From: Zea mays
Taxonomy: Eukaryota; Streptophyta; Magnoliopsida; Poales; Poaceae
Direction: 5' to 3'
Assembly: GCF_902167145.1 (NCBI RefSeq)
Contig: NC_050099.1
Span: 64,746,942-64,810,941, forward strand
Length of the DNA: 64,000 bases
Shown here: piece by piece, positions 33,874-46,380 of the stretch
Numbering within the stretch: position 1 is the stretch's first letter
How the letters are laid out: each line of letters begins with the position of its first letter
The notes under the pieces: generated by a model
Told to the model about the DNA's origin: nothing
The model's input: the letters and a program-made list of their open reading frames with translations, nothing else
Database searches by the model: none
Program-made: the position numbers and the translations under genes

Positions 33874-35370
33874 TTGCAGGTTTATGCATCCAGGGGTTCA
33901 AGTTGGATAATTGATAGCGGATGCACAAACCACATGACAGGGGAGAAGAGAATGCTCTCCTCCTATGAGAAAAACGAAGATCCCCAGCGAGCTATCACAT
34001 TCAGGGATGGAAATCAAGGTTTGGTCAAAGGTTTGGGTAAAATAGCTATATCAACTGATCATTACATTTCCAATGTTTTCCTTGTAGATTCTTTAGATTA
34101 CAATTTGCTTTCTGTTTCTCAATTATGTAAAATGGGCTACAACTGTCTATTTACAGATGTAGGTGTTAATGTCTTTAGAAGAAGTGACGATTCAATAGCA
34201 TTTAAGGGAGTGTTAGAGGGTCAACTATATTTAGTTGATTTTTTTAATGAAAACACAGCTGAACTCAACACTTGTTTAATTGCTAAGACTAATATGGGTT
34301 GGCTCTGGCATTGCCGACTAGCCCATGTTGGAATGAAGAATCTTCATAAGCTTCTAAAGGGAGAACACATTTTGGGACTACAAATGTTCATTTTGAGAAA
34401 GACAGGGTTTGTAGCGCATGTCAAGCAGGAAAGGAAGTTGGCGCCCACCATCCACACATGAACATCATGACGACTGACAGGCCGCTCGAGCTACTCCACA
34501 TGGATCTATTCGACCCGATCGCTTACATAAGCATCGGCGAGAGTAAGTACTGTCTAGTTATTGTGGATGATTATTCTCGCTTCACTTGGGTGTTCTTTTT
34601 GCAGGAAAAATCTCAAACCCAAGAGACCTTAAAAGGATTCTTAAGACGGGCTCAAAACGAGCTTGGATTAAGGATCACAAAGATAAGAAGCGATAATGGG
34701 ACGGGGTTCAAGAATTCTCAAATTGAAGGCTTTCTTGAGGATAAGGGCATCAAGCATGAGTTCTCTTCTCCCTACACACCTCAACAAAATGGTGTAGTGG
34801 AGAGGAAGAATAGAACTCTACTGGATATGGCTAGAACCATGCTTGATGAGTACAAGACACCGGACCAGTTTTGGGCTGAGGCGATTAACACCGCCTGCTA
34901 CTCCATCAACTGGCTCTACCTTCACCGAATCCTCAAGAAGACATCATATTAACTCCTCACTGGTAAAAAGCCCAATGTTTCATATTTTAGAGTCTTTGAA
35001 AGCAAATGTTTTATTCTTATTAAATTTGCTCCTAAGGTTGTAGAAGTCTTTTTACTAGGTTATGACTCAAACACAAGGGCATATAGAGTCTTCAACAAAT
35101 CCACTGGATTAGTTGAGGTTTCTTGTGACATTGTGTTTGATGAGACTAATGGCTCCCAAGTGGAGCAAGTTGATCTTGATGAACTAGATGATGAAGAGGC
35201 TCTGTGCGTCGCATTAAGGAACATGTCCATTGGGGATGTGTGTCCTAAGGAATCCGAAGAGCCCACACAAGCATAAGATCAACCATCATCTTCCATGCAA
35301 GCATCTCCACCTAATCAAGATGAGGATCAGGCTCAAGATGAGAAAAATGAAGAATGCTTGCCTGACGCAG
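33874..35370 (+). pseudogene. Sirevirus A partial pol: protease and integrase only
   Basis: The protease motif IDSGCTNHM lies near 33915, then the GAG-pre-integrase region (WLWHCRLAHVGMKNLHKLL near 34300). After a frameshift near 34385-34450 comes integrase (HMDLFDP, VDDYSRFTWVFF, IRSDNGTGF, PYTPQQNGVVERKNRT). A TAA at about 34950 and a small deletion near 35010 follow. The reading is cut at about 35370 in the acidic linker before RT by a deletion into the 3' LTR. Confidence 0.88.
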
Positions 35371-35460
35371 GTGCCTGTCCGGTGCACCAGGCCCGTACAG
35401 GGCTGAACCAGCCACTCTCGGGTTTCAGCAGGCGCGCTCTGCTATAATTCACCAAACTGT
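35371..35460 (+). repeat. Sirevirus A 3' LTR remnant, left piece
   Basis: Matches the 5' LTR from about 30233 (GTCCGGTGCACCAGGCCCGTA) to about 30320. The LTR start and polypurine tract are deleted. Confidence 0.85.
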
Positions 35461-38400
35461 TGTAATACCCAAATTTTTAAACCATGGTAATGGAGATAAT
35501 TCTCTTATTTGCTTTATTTCAATTTAACTAAGCATGTGAACAACCCCATTTAAAGGAATTAAATGATTAATGTAAACTAAACAACGTGTGCATCATATTG
35601 GAGTTTTGTTTGTTGTGCATATAATAATAATAGCAATACTAATAATCAAAATGTACTAATAAGAAAATTGAATTGGAACCCAAAAGGAAATTAGGGTTTG
35701 AAAATGAGAAAAAGGAGAGAAGAGAAAGAAAAAGAGAAAGGTTATGAAAATATAAATAATATATATAATTATATTTCTAAAATTGGTATTTTTAAATTTC
35801 ACAATATGATTTGAGGATAATGTGGCACAAGTTTGAATTCAAATTCGAAATTCAAATTGATCTTAGAAACAAAGAAAAGAAAAAGAAAATAAAAAGAAAA
35901 AGGGAGGAAAATGAGAAACTTGCTCCTGGGCTGAATTCATTACCTCGGCCCATCTAGTCCTCTATCCGCGCGGCCCTGTTCACGTGCGAAGCGCGCCTGG
36001 TGAGACTGGCATGCGGGCCCCTGTGCCAGGTCTTCTCCCTCCTCACGATTACCCCGCTAGAATCGCGCACAGCTAAAAAAATCCTCCGCTCGAATCGCGG
36101 AGTCCGTTGTAGCTAAAGGGCAAAATCCAGGCGAGCAGGAGACCCTCGGCTCGCGGTTTGTTAGGCTCGGACAATTAGGGGATAAATACCGGGGGGTGAC
36201 CTCGTCACCGCCGTTATCTTGTCGTGGCCAGTTCTCTCCTTCGCCCAGCCGCCGTAGCGCGTCAATTTGTCCTGCTGTTCTCCGGTGAGGACATCCTCAA
36301 GGATCCGACCACATACTCACCCCTTTCCCTCTGTTGACTTGGCCGATGATGCACTGACATCCTCCTGGGCCTCGCCCTCTCTATACTCTCTTCGTCTCTC
36401 TTGCCGCTCCGCCGTCCACCGTCGTGGGGGTTGATGCAGATGACCTTCACGGGGCAGCGCAGCAACTAGCCCCAACCCACGGACCTCTTCTGGAAGAAAC
36501 CTTCTCCTCCGTGTCTTCTCCGTCCCTGCCCACCACGTGCGGAGCGCTCGATTCGCTCGCCGGAGATAGTGCTCTGCCGCGGGCCGCTGTTCATCGTGGC
36601 CTGGCTGCTCGGTGCATCGAGGGACGTTAATTCACCTCCTATACCTCTCGCCTTGGTGCCCTCTGCGTGTTGCACCAGTCATCGTGGGAGATTCAACGCT
36701 TGGGTGGAAGATGGCGATCCTCCGGTGGGGCGCCGCCGTTGTCCATGAGCGATCGTCGCTCTGTTGGTCGGATGGAGATGACGCCTCGTGCACCGTTTGA
36801 TCTTAGGCCGACGGTGGTGATTTGATCCCAAGGTACCCTTTTCGTCAAATGAATACGGACCGTAGATCGTCGATCGGTGGGTGGCGTGTGGTTTAGAGCT
36901 CATAAAATCCGAGTTGTCGGATTTTGATCCGATGGCCACAATCCCGTACCGATTCGGAGTCTGATCCGAGCCGTTGGATCTAATCCAAGTGGCTCAGGTT
37001 TCAGGATACGCCTTCGCCGAGGAAAAGTGCAAAAGAGCCCCTGGAGTATTAGGCAATAAACCCGCCGTCCTACCTTTCACAGCGGTGACCTCGGAAATAA
37101 ATTCTGGAATTGCAGATCGGTCCTCCAAAATTTCAGAAAAGTCCTTGGCATCTATTTTGGCATTAAAATTAATAATAAATGCAACTCAAACTTGTTTAAT
37201 TCATATTTAATTCATCTTAGCTCCGAATTAATTTATTCCAGTTGCTATAAATTCATAATAATATTGTTTATCATCTGGTAACCTTATTTTATTATGAAAC
37301 AAAGGTATAATTTATGCACTCAATTTCTTTTGTGTCCAACATTTAAATCTTTATAAAATCATAACTTGATAACCGTAACTCCAAATTTAGTGATTCTTGT
37401 TCCCACGATCTCGTAGCGACGCGTAGATTATTATTACACAGTTTATTCTTATGTTTGGTGTGATGTTAATTTTTTGCCCATACAATGTTCGTTTGTATTG
37501 CTACGACTAGAGCGAGGTCACGTGTCATCTGAAGAGCAAGTTGGTACCTGGAATCTCAAGTGCCAGACAAGTTGTGCCCTTGATCACTTCTTTTTACCCA
37601 GTCATGTTCTGATTAATCATAATGATCTGCATATGTTAATTTTGATGGGATCCAACAGGTTACCCTAGTTTGATTATCTTTATACCTTGACTCCACTAAA
37701 CTTTTTGGGTAGTACCTGCTATTGCTTTATGTGGTTTTGGGTATGAAGATTACACTATTCATGATTATACTTTTGTTATCAGTTGTTATTTATTGTTCAT
37801 GTTAAGATCATTATGTTAATTGGAACATGGAGAACCACCAGGGAAAACAGTGCTACCACAAGGGTTTATGGACGCCCTTGGCTGATTAATTAGGAAAGCT
37901 AGTGGATGACTACCTTACCCGAAAGGGGCAAGGGCAGTAAGGGAGTGGTCAGTGTAGGGAGGCCCTTGGGATGATTTTGCTGCGGTGGCGGTCATGCGAG
38001 GGATTCCTGCATTGGAGCTTCCTATACTGTAGCGGGTTTTCTGAAGCTAGTGGAACTTTGTAAAGGCCTCGTAGTGTTACCCTGCCTCGCCTCCTCGGTA
38101 GAGGTGTATGGGATTGGCCGTCTCTTGGCAGATGGGTAACATGACTTGTGGGTAAAGATGCGCAACCTCTGCAGAGTGTAAAACTGGTATACTAGCCGTG
38201 CTCACGGTCATGAGCAGCTCGGACACTCACATGATTAATTTATGGAACTAAATTCAATTTGTCATATGCATTGCATCGCAGGTGATGTTGTTACTTCTGT
38301 TCTACTACTTAATTGGGTTGGTATTTACTTATACTTAGTAACTGCTAATAAAATTTTGACCAACTTTAAAAGCAATGCTCAGCTCTAACCATCCTCTTTG

Positions 38401-38796
38401 GTAAGCCTTACACTTCACGTGAGCTCCCACCTTTGGCGAGTTCATGCACATTATTCCCCACAACTTGTTGAGCAATGAACGTATGTGAGCTCACTCTTGC
38501 TGTCTCACACCCCCCATAGGTCAAGAACAGGTACCGCAGGATGAGGCGCAAGGAGGATGCTATGACAATTTCGTGAGAGGTCTAGGCCGTCGTCTCCCAG
38601 TCAACTTTGGTTTGCTGGACCGTTGTCTCCGTATAATGTAATAATATATTTATTTTGTACAGAACTCCTATTATATAGTAAAGATGTGACATTCGATCCT
38701 GTGCCATGATTCATCATATGTGTGAGACTTGGTCCCAGCACACCTGGTGATTATGTTCGCGCCCGGGTCTTGGTGCCCCGAAACCCAGGTGTGACA
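35461..38796 (+). repeat. 5' LTR of the 3.3-kb-LTR element
   Basis: TGTAATACCC to GGTGTGACA. The first 500 bp are AT-rich; a GC-rich block (about 35940-36960) follows a GGGGATAAATACC possible TATA (near 36180). Reading frames in this block recur in the other LTR but show no domain. Confidence 0.9.
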
Positions 38797-40048
38797 GAAG
38801 TGGTATCAGAGGAATGTTGACTGTAGGACGAAACCTAGATAGAACTGGACAACCATTGTCTACTTACATTTGCTACTCTATTCTTTTCTAAACTTATCAT
38901 AATTTTTTCTCATCTATTTCCGCTTCACTCTGATTATTCTTACCTTTTCATTCTAAAGACAAATGTGGATTTCACACTTTGAAGTCCTGTATCTAAAGTG
39001 ACTTTAAGGAGTAGGAGACCTATTCTTAGGAACAAAAAAACAAAACTATTTTTTGGTATTTATACGCTTGAGTGTTTGTTCTTGTGATACATGTCTGATT
39101 CGGATCTTTGATTGAGTGTGATGAGTTGTGGAGTAATGTCCACAATTACATCTGCATAAACATATAAAAAATACTCATCAAAATAACTAGACAAACTAGA
39201 TTATTCCCCATTAATGTAGCTAGCCTAAAAATATCTATCTCATCTTAAAAGATTCTATCCTACACTCATAGATCCATCTTATCTCAAAAGATTCTACATT
39301 ATCTTTATGGATTCATCTTGCCCTAATTAGCATATTTATCCCACTCTATAATAACAACCATGATCTAATCCAAAGTAATTAGATATTATCAAGTCTAGTC
39401 TAGTTATACCAATCTAATCTAGATCCCATCTAATCTAATATGGTCCAATCTAAAGTGAGTTACTTAACGGACTAGTTAATACTAGTGAAATAGATTAGAC
39501 CCTGCTGACCATGTTTTAACTTAAATTAGTACAACAGACCAAACCACCCATGAACAAATAACTTACCAGCATATTCATGGTGACCATCCATCCCATCCTA
39601 GATGTTGCCATAATACACTTATCTTATGCCACCCACCTGTTAACCATCTGTCCTTACCTACAAGTTATCCTAACTACATGTCCCTAATTCGGATAAAGAC
39701 TTCAAGAACGAAGATCGAAGATGATCGACCTCATCAAATCAAGGAAGGATAAGATTCAAGCTAGATCTTCAAAAGTAATCAAGATCCACAATCTTGGATA
39801 GAGTCTTTCCTATCCCTGCCCTTTCTTAACCAAACCTATCTATGCTCTAAAGACCTCTTCTATCCTACATAATAAAGTGGCTATGCCCATATATACCCAG
39901 GCCTTTCCTAGTCACCCACTATTGACAAAAAATGAGACTCTGGATTTTTGAACCAATTATAGACTAAAAGATGAATTACAAACCAATCCTTCTATATCCC
40001 TTTTCTTACAAATCTCGAGGATGAGATTCTTTGTAAGGGGGTAGGATT
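38797..40048 (+). other. Internal region of the 3.3-kb-LTR element, no genes
   Basis: Primer site TGGTATCAGAGG at 38801-38812 and polypurine tract GTAAGGGGGTAGGAT at about 40033-40047. The 1.2 kb between them has no open frame of note. It is rich in TCTAATCTAG-like and ATCTCATCTTAAAAGATTC repeats. Confidence 0.85.
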
Positions 40049-43000
40049 TGTAATACCCAAATTTTTAAACCATGGTAATGGAGATAATTCTCTTATTTGC
40101 TTTGTTTCAATTTAACTAAGCATGTGAACAACCCCATTTAAAGGAATTAAATGATTAATGTAAACTAAACAACGTGTGCGTCATATTGGAGTTTTGTTTG
40201 TTGTGCATATAATAATAATAGCAATACTAATAATCAAAATGTACTAATAAGAAAATTGAATTGGAACCCAAAAGGAAATTAGGGTTTGAAAATGAGAAAA
40301 AAGAGAGAAGAGAAAGAAAAAGAGAAAGGTTATGAAAATATAAATAATATATACAATTATATTTCTAAAATTGGTATTTTTAAATTTCACAATATGATTT
40401 AAGGATAATGTAGCACAAGTTTGAATTCAAATTCAAAATTCAAATTGATCTTAGAAATAAATAAAAGAAAAAGAAAATAAAAAGAAAAAGGGAGGAAAAT
40501 GAGAAACTTGCTCCTGGGCTGAATTCATTACCTCGGCCCATCTAGTCCTCTATTCGCGCGGCCCTGTTCACGTGTGAAGCGCGCCTGGTGAGACTGGCAT
40601 GCGGGCCCGTGTGCCAGGTCTTCTCCCTCCTCACGATTACCCCGCTAGAATCGCGCGCAGCTAAAAAAATCCTCCGCTCGAATCGTGGAGTCCGTTGTAG
40701 CTAAAGGGCAAAATCCAGGCGGGCTGGAGACCCTCGGCTCGCGGTTTGTTAGGCTCAGACAATTAGGGGATAAATACCGGGGGGGTGACCTCGTCACCGC
40801 CGTTATCTTGCCATGGCCAGTTCTCTCCTTCGCCCAGCCGTCGTAGCGCATCAATTTGTCCTGGTGTTCTCCGGTGAGGACATCCTCAAGGATCCGACCA
40901 CATACTCACCCCTTTCCCTCTGTTGACTTGGCCAATGATGCACTGACATCCTCCTGGGCGTCGCCCTCTCTGTACTCTCTTCGTCTCTCTTGCCGCTCCG
41001 CTGTCCACCGTCGTGGGGGTTGATGCAGATGACCTTCACGGGGCAGCGCAGCAACTAGCCCCAACCCACGGACCTCTTTTGGAAGAAACCTTCTCCTCCG
41101 CGTCTTCTCCGTCCCTGCCCACCACGTGCGGAGCGCTCGATTCGCTCGCCGGAGATAGTGCTCTGTCGCGGGCCGCTGTTCGTCGTGGCCTAGCTGCTCG
41201 GCGCATCGAGGGACGTTAATTCACCTCCTATACCTCTCGCCTTGGTGCCCTCTGCGTGTTGCACCAGTCATCGTGGGAGATTCAACGCTTGGGTGGAAGA
41301 TGGCGATCCTCCGGTGGGGCGCCGCCGTTGTCCATGAGCGACCATCGCTCTGTTGGTCGGATGGAGATGACGCCTCGTGCACCGTTCGATCTTGGGCCGA
41401 CGGAGGTGATTTGATCCCAAGGTACTCTTTTCGTCAAATGAATACGGACCGTAGATCGTCGATCGGTGGGTGGCGTGTGGTTTAGAGCTCATAAAATCCA
41501 GGTTGTCGGATTTTGATCCGATGGCCACAATCCCGTACCGATTCGGGGTCTGATCCGAGCCGTTGGATCTAATCCGAGTGGCTCACATTTCAGGATACCC
41601 CTTCGCCGAGCAAAAGTGCAAAAGAGCCCCTGGAGTATTAGGGAATAAACCCGTCGTCCTACCTTTCACAGCGGTGACCTCGGAAATAAATTCTGGAATT
41701 GCAGATCGGTCCTCCAAATTTTCAGAAAAGTCCCTGGCATCTATTTTGGCATTAAAATTAATAATAAATGCAACTCAAACTTGTTTAATTCATCTTAGCT
41801 CCGAATTAATTTATTCCAGTTGCTATAAATTCATAATAATATTGTTTATCATCTGGTAACCTTATTTTATTATGAAACAAAGGTATAATTTATGCACTCA
41901 ATTTCTTTTGTGTCCAACATTTAAATCTTTATAAAATCATAACTTGATAACCGTAACTCCGAATTTAGTGATTCTTGTTCCCACAATCTCGTAGCGACGC
42001 GTAGATTATTATTACACAGTTTATTCTTATGTTTGGTGTGATGTTAATTTTTTGCCTATACAATGTTCGTTTGTATTGCTACGACTAGAGCGAGGTCACG
42101 TGTCATCTGAAGAGCAAGTTGGTACCTGGAATCTCAAGTGCCAGGCAAGTTGTGCCCTTGATCACTTATTTTTACCCAGTCATGTTCTGATTAATCATAA
42201 TGATCTGCATATGTTAATTTTGATGGGACCCAACAGGTTACCCTAGTTTGATTATCTTTATACCTTGACTCCACTAAACTTTTTGGGTAGTACCTGCTAT
42301 TGCTTTATGTGGTTTTGGGTATGAAGATTACACTATTCATGATTATACTTTTGTTATCAGTTGTTATTTATTGTTCATGTTAAGATCATTATGTTAATTG
42401 GAACATGGAGAACCACCCGGGAAAACAGTGCTACCACAAGGGTTTATGGACGCCCTTGGCTGATTAATTAGGAAAGCTAGTGGATGACTACCTTACCCGA
42501 AAGGGGCAAGGGCAGTAGGGGAGTGGTCAGTGTAGGGAGGCCCTTGGGATGATTTTGCTGCGATGGCGGTCATGCGAGGGATTCCTGCATTGGAGCTTCC
42601 TATAACTGTAGCGGGTTTTCTGAAGCTAGTGGAACTTTGTAAAGGCCTCGTAGTGTTACCCTGCCTCGCCTCCTCGGTAGAGGTGTATGGGATTGGCCGT
42701 CTCTTGGCAGATGGGTAACATGACTTGTGGGTAAAGATGCGCAACCTCTGCAGAGTGTAAAACTGGTATACTAGCCGTGCTCACGGTCATGAGCAACTCG
42801 GACACTCACATGATTAATTTATGGAACTAAATTCAATTTGTCATATGCATTGCATCGCAAGTGATGTTGTTACTTCTATTCTACTACTTAATTGGGTTGG
42901 TATTTACTTATACTTAGTAACTGCTAATAAAATTTTGACCAACTTTAAAAGCAATGCTCAGCTCTAATCATCCTCTTTGGTAAGCCTTACACTTCACGTG

Positions 43001-43377
43001 AGCTCCCACCTTTGGCGAGTTCATGCACATTATTCCCCACAACTTGTTGAGCGATGAACGTATGTGAGCTCACTCTTGCTGTCTCACACCCCCCCCACAG
43101 GTCAAGAACAGGTACCGCGGGATGAGGCGCAAGGAGGATGATGTGACGATTTCGTGAGAGGTCTAGGCCGTCGTCTCCCAGTCAACTTTGGTTTGCTGGA
43201 CCGTTGTCTCCGTATAATGTAATAATTTATTTATTTTGTACAGAACTCCTATTATATAGTAAAGATGTGACATTCGATCCTGTGCCATGATTCATCATAT
43301 GTGTGAGACTTGGTCCCAGCACACCTGGTGATTATGTTCGCGCCCGGGTCTTGGTGCCCCGAAACCCGGGTGTGACA
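40049..43377 (+). repeat. 3' LTR of the 3.3-kb-LTR element
   Basis: Aligns end to end with 35461-38796 with scattered substitutions and a few small indels, such as absence of the second ATTTAATTC near 41788. Ends TGTGACA before the ACTGT duplication. Confidence 0.9.
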
Positions 43378-43382
43378 ACTGT

Positions 43383-44258
43383 CCGGTGTGCTACCGGACT
43401 GTCCGGTGTGCCAGGGGAGCAACGGCTAACTCGCGCAATGGTCGACTGCAAAAGCTGATAACAGATGAACAATGAAGAACAGTGCGCGTAGAGTCAGAGG
43501 CGCACCGGACAGTGAACAGGACCTATCCGGTGTGGCACCGGGCTGTCTGATGTCACAAGAAGACAACCGCGCCAACTGTCGACTGCTCTCGAACTCTAAC
43601 AGTTGGGTGTGTGGCAGCGCACCGGACTGTGCATTGCGCCCATCGCCAGCAGCCTTTTCCAACGGCTTCTTGGTGGTTGAGGGCTATAAATACCCCCCTA
43701 ACTACCACAACTCCAAGCATCCAAGTTTTCTGAAGTTCTCATTCAATACAAGAGCTAGTGCATTCACTCCTAGACACAATTCAAAAGATCAAAGCCTCTC
43801 CAAGTCGCAAATTCATTCCAACCACCTAGTGACTTGAGAGAGTGTGTGTTCGTGTTCATTTGCGCTCTTGTTGCTTGGATCACTTTCTTCCTTCCTCATT
43901 CTTGTTCCAAAGTGACTTGTAATCAAAGCAAGAGACACCTAAGTGTGTGTTAGTCCTTGCGGGATTTAAGTGACCTATTTGATTAAGGAGAAAGCTCACT
44001 CGGTCTAAGTGACCGTTTGAGAGAGGGAAAGGGTTGAAATAGACCCGTTCTTTGTGACCTCCTCAACGGGGACTAGGTTCTTTAGAACCGAACCTCGGTA
44101 AAACAAATCACCGTGTTCATTCACTTGATTTCCATTTGATTTGTTTCCCCTCTCTCCCAGACTTGATTTAAGTTCTAACGCTAACCCCAGCTTGTAGTGT
44201 GTGTTTAAAGTTGTAAATTTCGTATTACGCCTATTCACCCCCCTCTAGGCGACTTTCA
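43383..44258 (+). repeat. Sirevirus A 3' LTR remnant, right piece
   Basis: Matches the 5' LTR from about 30322 to its end (GACTTTCA). It holds CCGGACTGTCCGGTG motifs and a TATAAATA near 43685, and ends at the AAGGG duplication. Confidence 0.9.
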
Positions 44259-44263
44259 AAGGG

Positions 44264-46049
44264 ATTGGGGATGTCCTTCATCAATCCGGCACCCCATAGA
44301 GTTTGTGAGTAAATCTTTGGGTCCCTGACACTAAAGTTTGTCGACATATGAAAAAGAATGACTTGCAATTCTTCTAGTTGTGGACCATCGGCGCTCCTAC
44401 CTGATGAGCACGAAGTTTATAATTAGACCGACCAAAAAAGCTTGGTTCATTTGGATGATCAACTCCTTACAACACCTTGGCAACAGAAAGCATTGACCAA
44501 ATTGTTAGGCTTAAGGTATCAAATCTGCTACAAAAAGGGCATGAAAATCGTGTGGCAGATGATTTGTCTCACCTGCCTATAGCACAAGTGCTAGCCTTAT
44601 CTGTGCTGAAATCGACATGGCTGCAAACAGTAGCATAAGCCTATGCTGGTCACACTAATACAACACATATTCTCCAGTCCCTTGTTGTTCACTTACCATT
44701 TGGGTTGTATGTGTTGAAAGATGGTCTCATTCTGTACAAGAACAGACTACTGTTGTTGGCTCAATCTGAATTCTCGTTGAAAGTCTTTCAGACCCTCAAC
44801 AATGCACCAATTGGAGGCCACTCTGGATTCTTAGTGACATACCAAACGATAAAGAAATTGTTTGTTTGGGTAGGCATGAAAAAGATGATACGACAATGGT
44901 GTACGCAGTGCTCCACCTGCCAACAGGCAAAATATTAACGGATTCACTACCCATGACTTCTTCAACCATTACCCATTCTGGAGGGTGCCTGTCAAGTGGT
45001 CCCAATGGACTTATAGAAGGTCTTCCAACCTTGGACCACTCTAACTACATAATGGCCGTTGTTGATAAATTTTCCAAGTACAATCACTTTGTGCCCCTTC
45101 ATCACCCATTTACAGCTCTCAGGGTAGCTCACAAATTCGTGGACCATATCTTCAAACTGCATGGTTTCCCACAAGCTTTGATTTTGGACAGAGACCGTAT
45201 CTTTACGAGCATTATGGAAGGAATTGTTTCAGTTGGCAGGTGTGGAGTTGCGTTTTACAACAACTTATCACCCCTAGTCAGATGGTCAAACAGAGAGAGT
45301 GAACCAATGTTTGGAAACCTACCTCCACTGTTTTACTCATGCCTGTCCTTCGAAGTGGAAACACTGGCTTTCGTTGGCAGAGTTCTAGTATAACACTAGT
45401 TACCTCCTTGAAGCTTACCCCTTTCAAAGTTTCATATGGATATCCCCCAGACACTTTGGTATATATATCAGGGATTCTTGTATTGTCCCCTCTCTTTAGG
45501 AATGGTTAAATGAAAGAAATCTTATGACTCAATTGGTCCAACAGCAACTAGCCAGAGCTCAGCATCATCAGAAACAACAGGTCGATCGCCACCATTCTGA
45601 CAGAAACTTTGAAGTAGGCGATTCGGTCGACCTGAAATTGCAGCCATTTGTCCAATCTTCCTTGGTCAAACAGACAAATCACAAGCCCGCATTCAAGCAC
45701 TTTGGTCCCTATCCTGTGGTGCAAAAAGTGGGCAAAGTAGCATTCAAATTGGAACTCCCAGCCTCTTCATCCATCCACCTAGTCTTCTATGTATCTCTAT
45801 TGAAGAAAGCAATCGGTCCAGATGTTCCTGTAAGTTCTACCTTACCTCCATTGTCTGAATCCTTGCAGAAACCATAGATGGTGTTGCAGCGACGCACAAT
45901 CCACACACCAAAAGGGGAGGTCACTCAGCTGCTCATCAAATGGGCATCTTGGCCAGAGGAGCTCGCGACATGGGAGGACGAGCCAACCTTCATCACCAGG
46001 TTCCTAAACACGTGGCTTGTGGACAAGCCATCTCTCAATGAGAGGGGGA
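44264..46049 (+). pseudogene. Chromodomain gypsy (Reina-like) pol, right piece
   Basis: Continues the fragment at 29741-30029. Parts: RNase H remnants; the His/Cys integrase domain (near 44810-44935: GGHSGF..., CSTCQQAK); integrase core (IMAVVDKFSKYNHFVPLHH near 45050, then DRDRIFTS); and a C-terminal chromodomain (LLIKWASWPEELATWEDEP near 45920), which places it in the chromoviruses. Many frameshifts and stops make it non-functional. Confidence 0.82.
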
Positions 46050-46380
46050 TGTCACAGCGCTAGAGGAGTCCAATGTAACAACCAGGCCATGAAGGATGAT
46101 TAAGCCCAATACCAAGGTGAATGGGCCAGAATGGACCAAATAACGTGCCCTTTTCTTTTTTTGGTAAAGTGGCATGTAAATAAGAGATGAGAGGGGAGTT
46201 TTGAGAGAGGAGGTAGAGAACGAACTAGAAACCTGAACCCGACTGCGTCCGGCTGTTGGCGGCTTCGCCGTCTATAAGAACTCCAAAACCCCATATTCAT
46301 CCAATGCTTACGTGAGAAGAAACGAGTGTTGGGAGCGGTGCTCACCTTTGCCATATCATCGGTGTCCTCACAAAGACACA
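46050..46380 (+). repeat. 3' LTR of the chromodomain gypsy relic (right end approximate)
   Basis: Starts TGTCACAGCG right after the polypurine tract AATGAGAGGGGGA at the end of pol, and probably ends near CAAAGACACA at 46380. No partner LTR remains in the window, so the end is a guess. A short LTR of about 0.3 kb is usual for the Reina lineage. Confidence 0.5.

Larger units (their letters stand above)
35461..43377 (+). mobile_element. Coding-free LTR element with 3.3-kb LTRs (LARD-like, Tekay-type ends)
   Basis: ACTGT duplications (35456-35460 and 43378-43382) flank 7917 bp. Two near-identical LTRs (3336 and 3329 bp) enclose only 1252 bp with a primer site and polypurine tract but no gag or pol. 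LTRs that start TGTAATACCC are typical of Tekay/Del-type chromoviruses (maize PREM-1/Tekay have LTRs of this size). It must have been copied by proteins of another element. Similarity of the LTRs points to a recent insertion, fitting its innermost position. Confidence 0.88.
30030..44258 (+). mobile_element. Sirevirus A (Opie/Ji-like Ty1/copia), internally deleted and split
   Basis: Flanked by AAGGG at 30025-30029 and 44259-44263, with TG..CA LTR ends and a tRNA-Met primer site. It carries gag, protease and integrase, but pol stops at about 35370, where sequence jumps into the 3' LTR. RT and RNase H and roughly the first 200 bp of the 3' LTR are gone. A second retroelement (35461-43377) sits inside the 3' LTR. 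It interrupts a chromodomain gypsy relic. Confidence 0.92.

Noticed and set aside
36262..41859. Paired reading frames repeated near 36.4 and 41.0 kb
   Set aside because: They are the same GC-rich part of the two 3.3-kb LTRs; no domain, no differences suggesting coding constraint.
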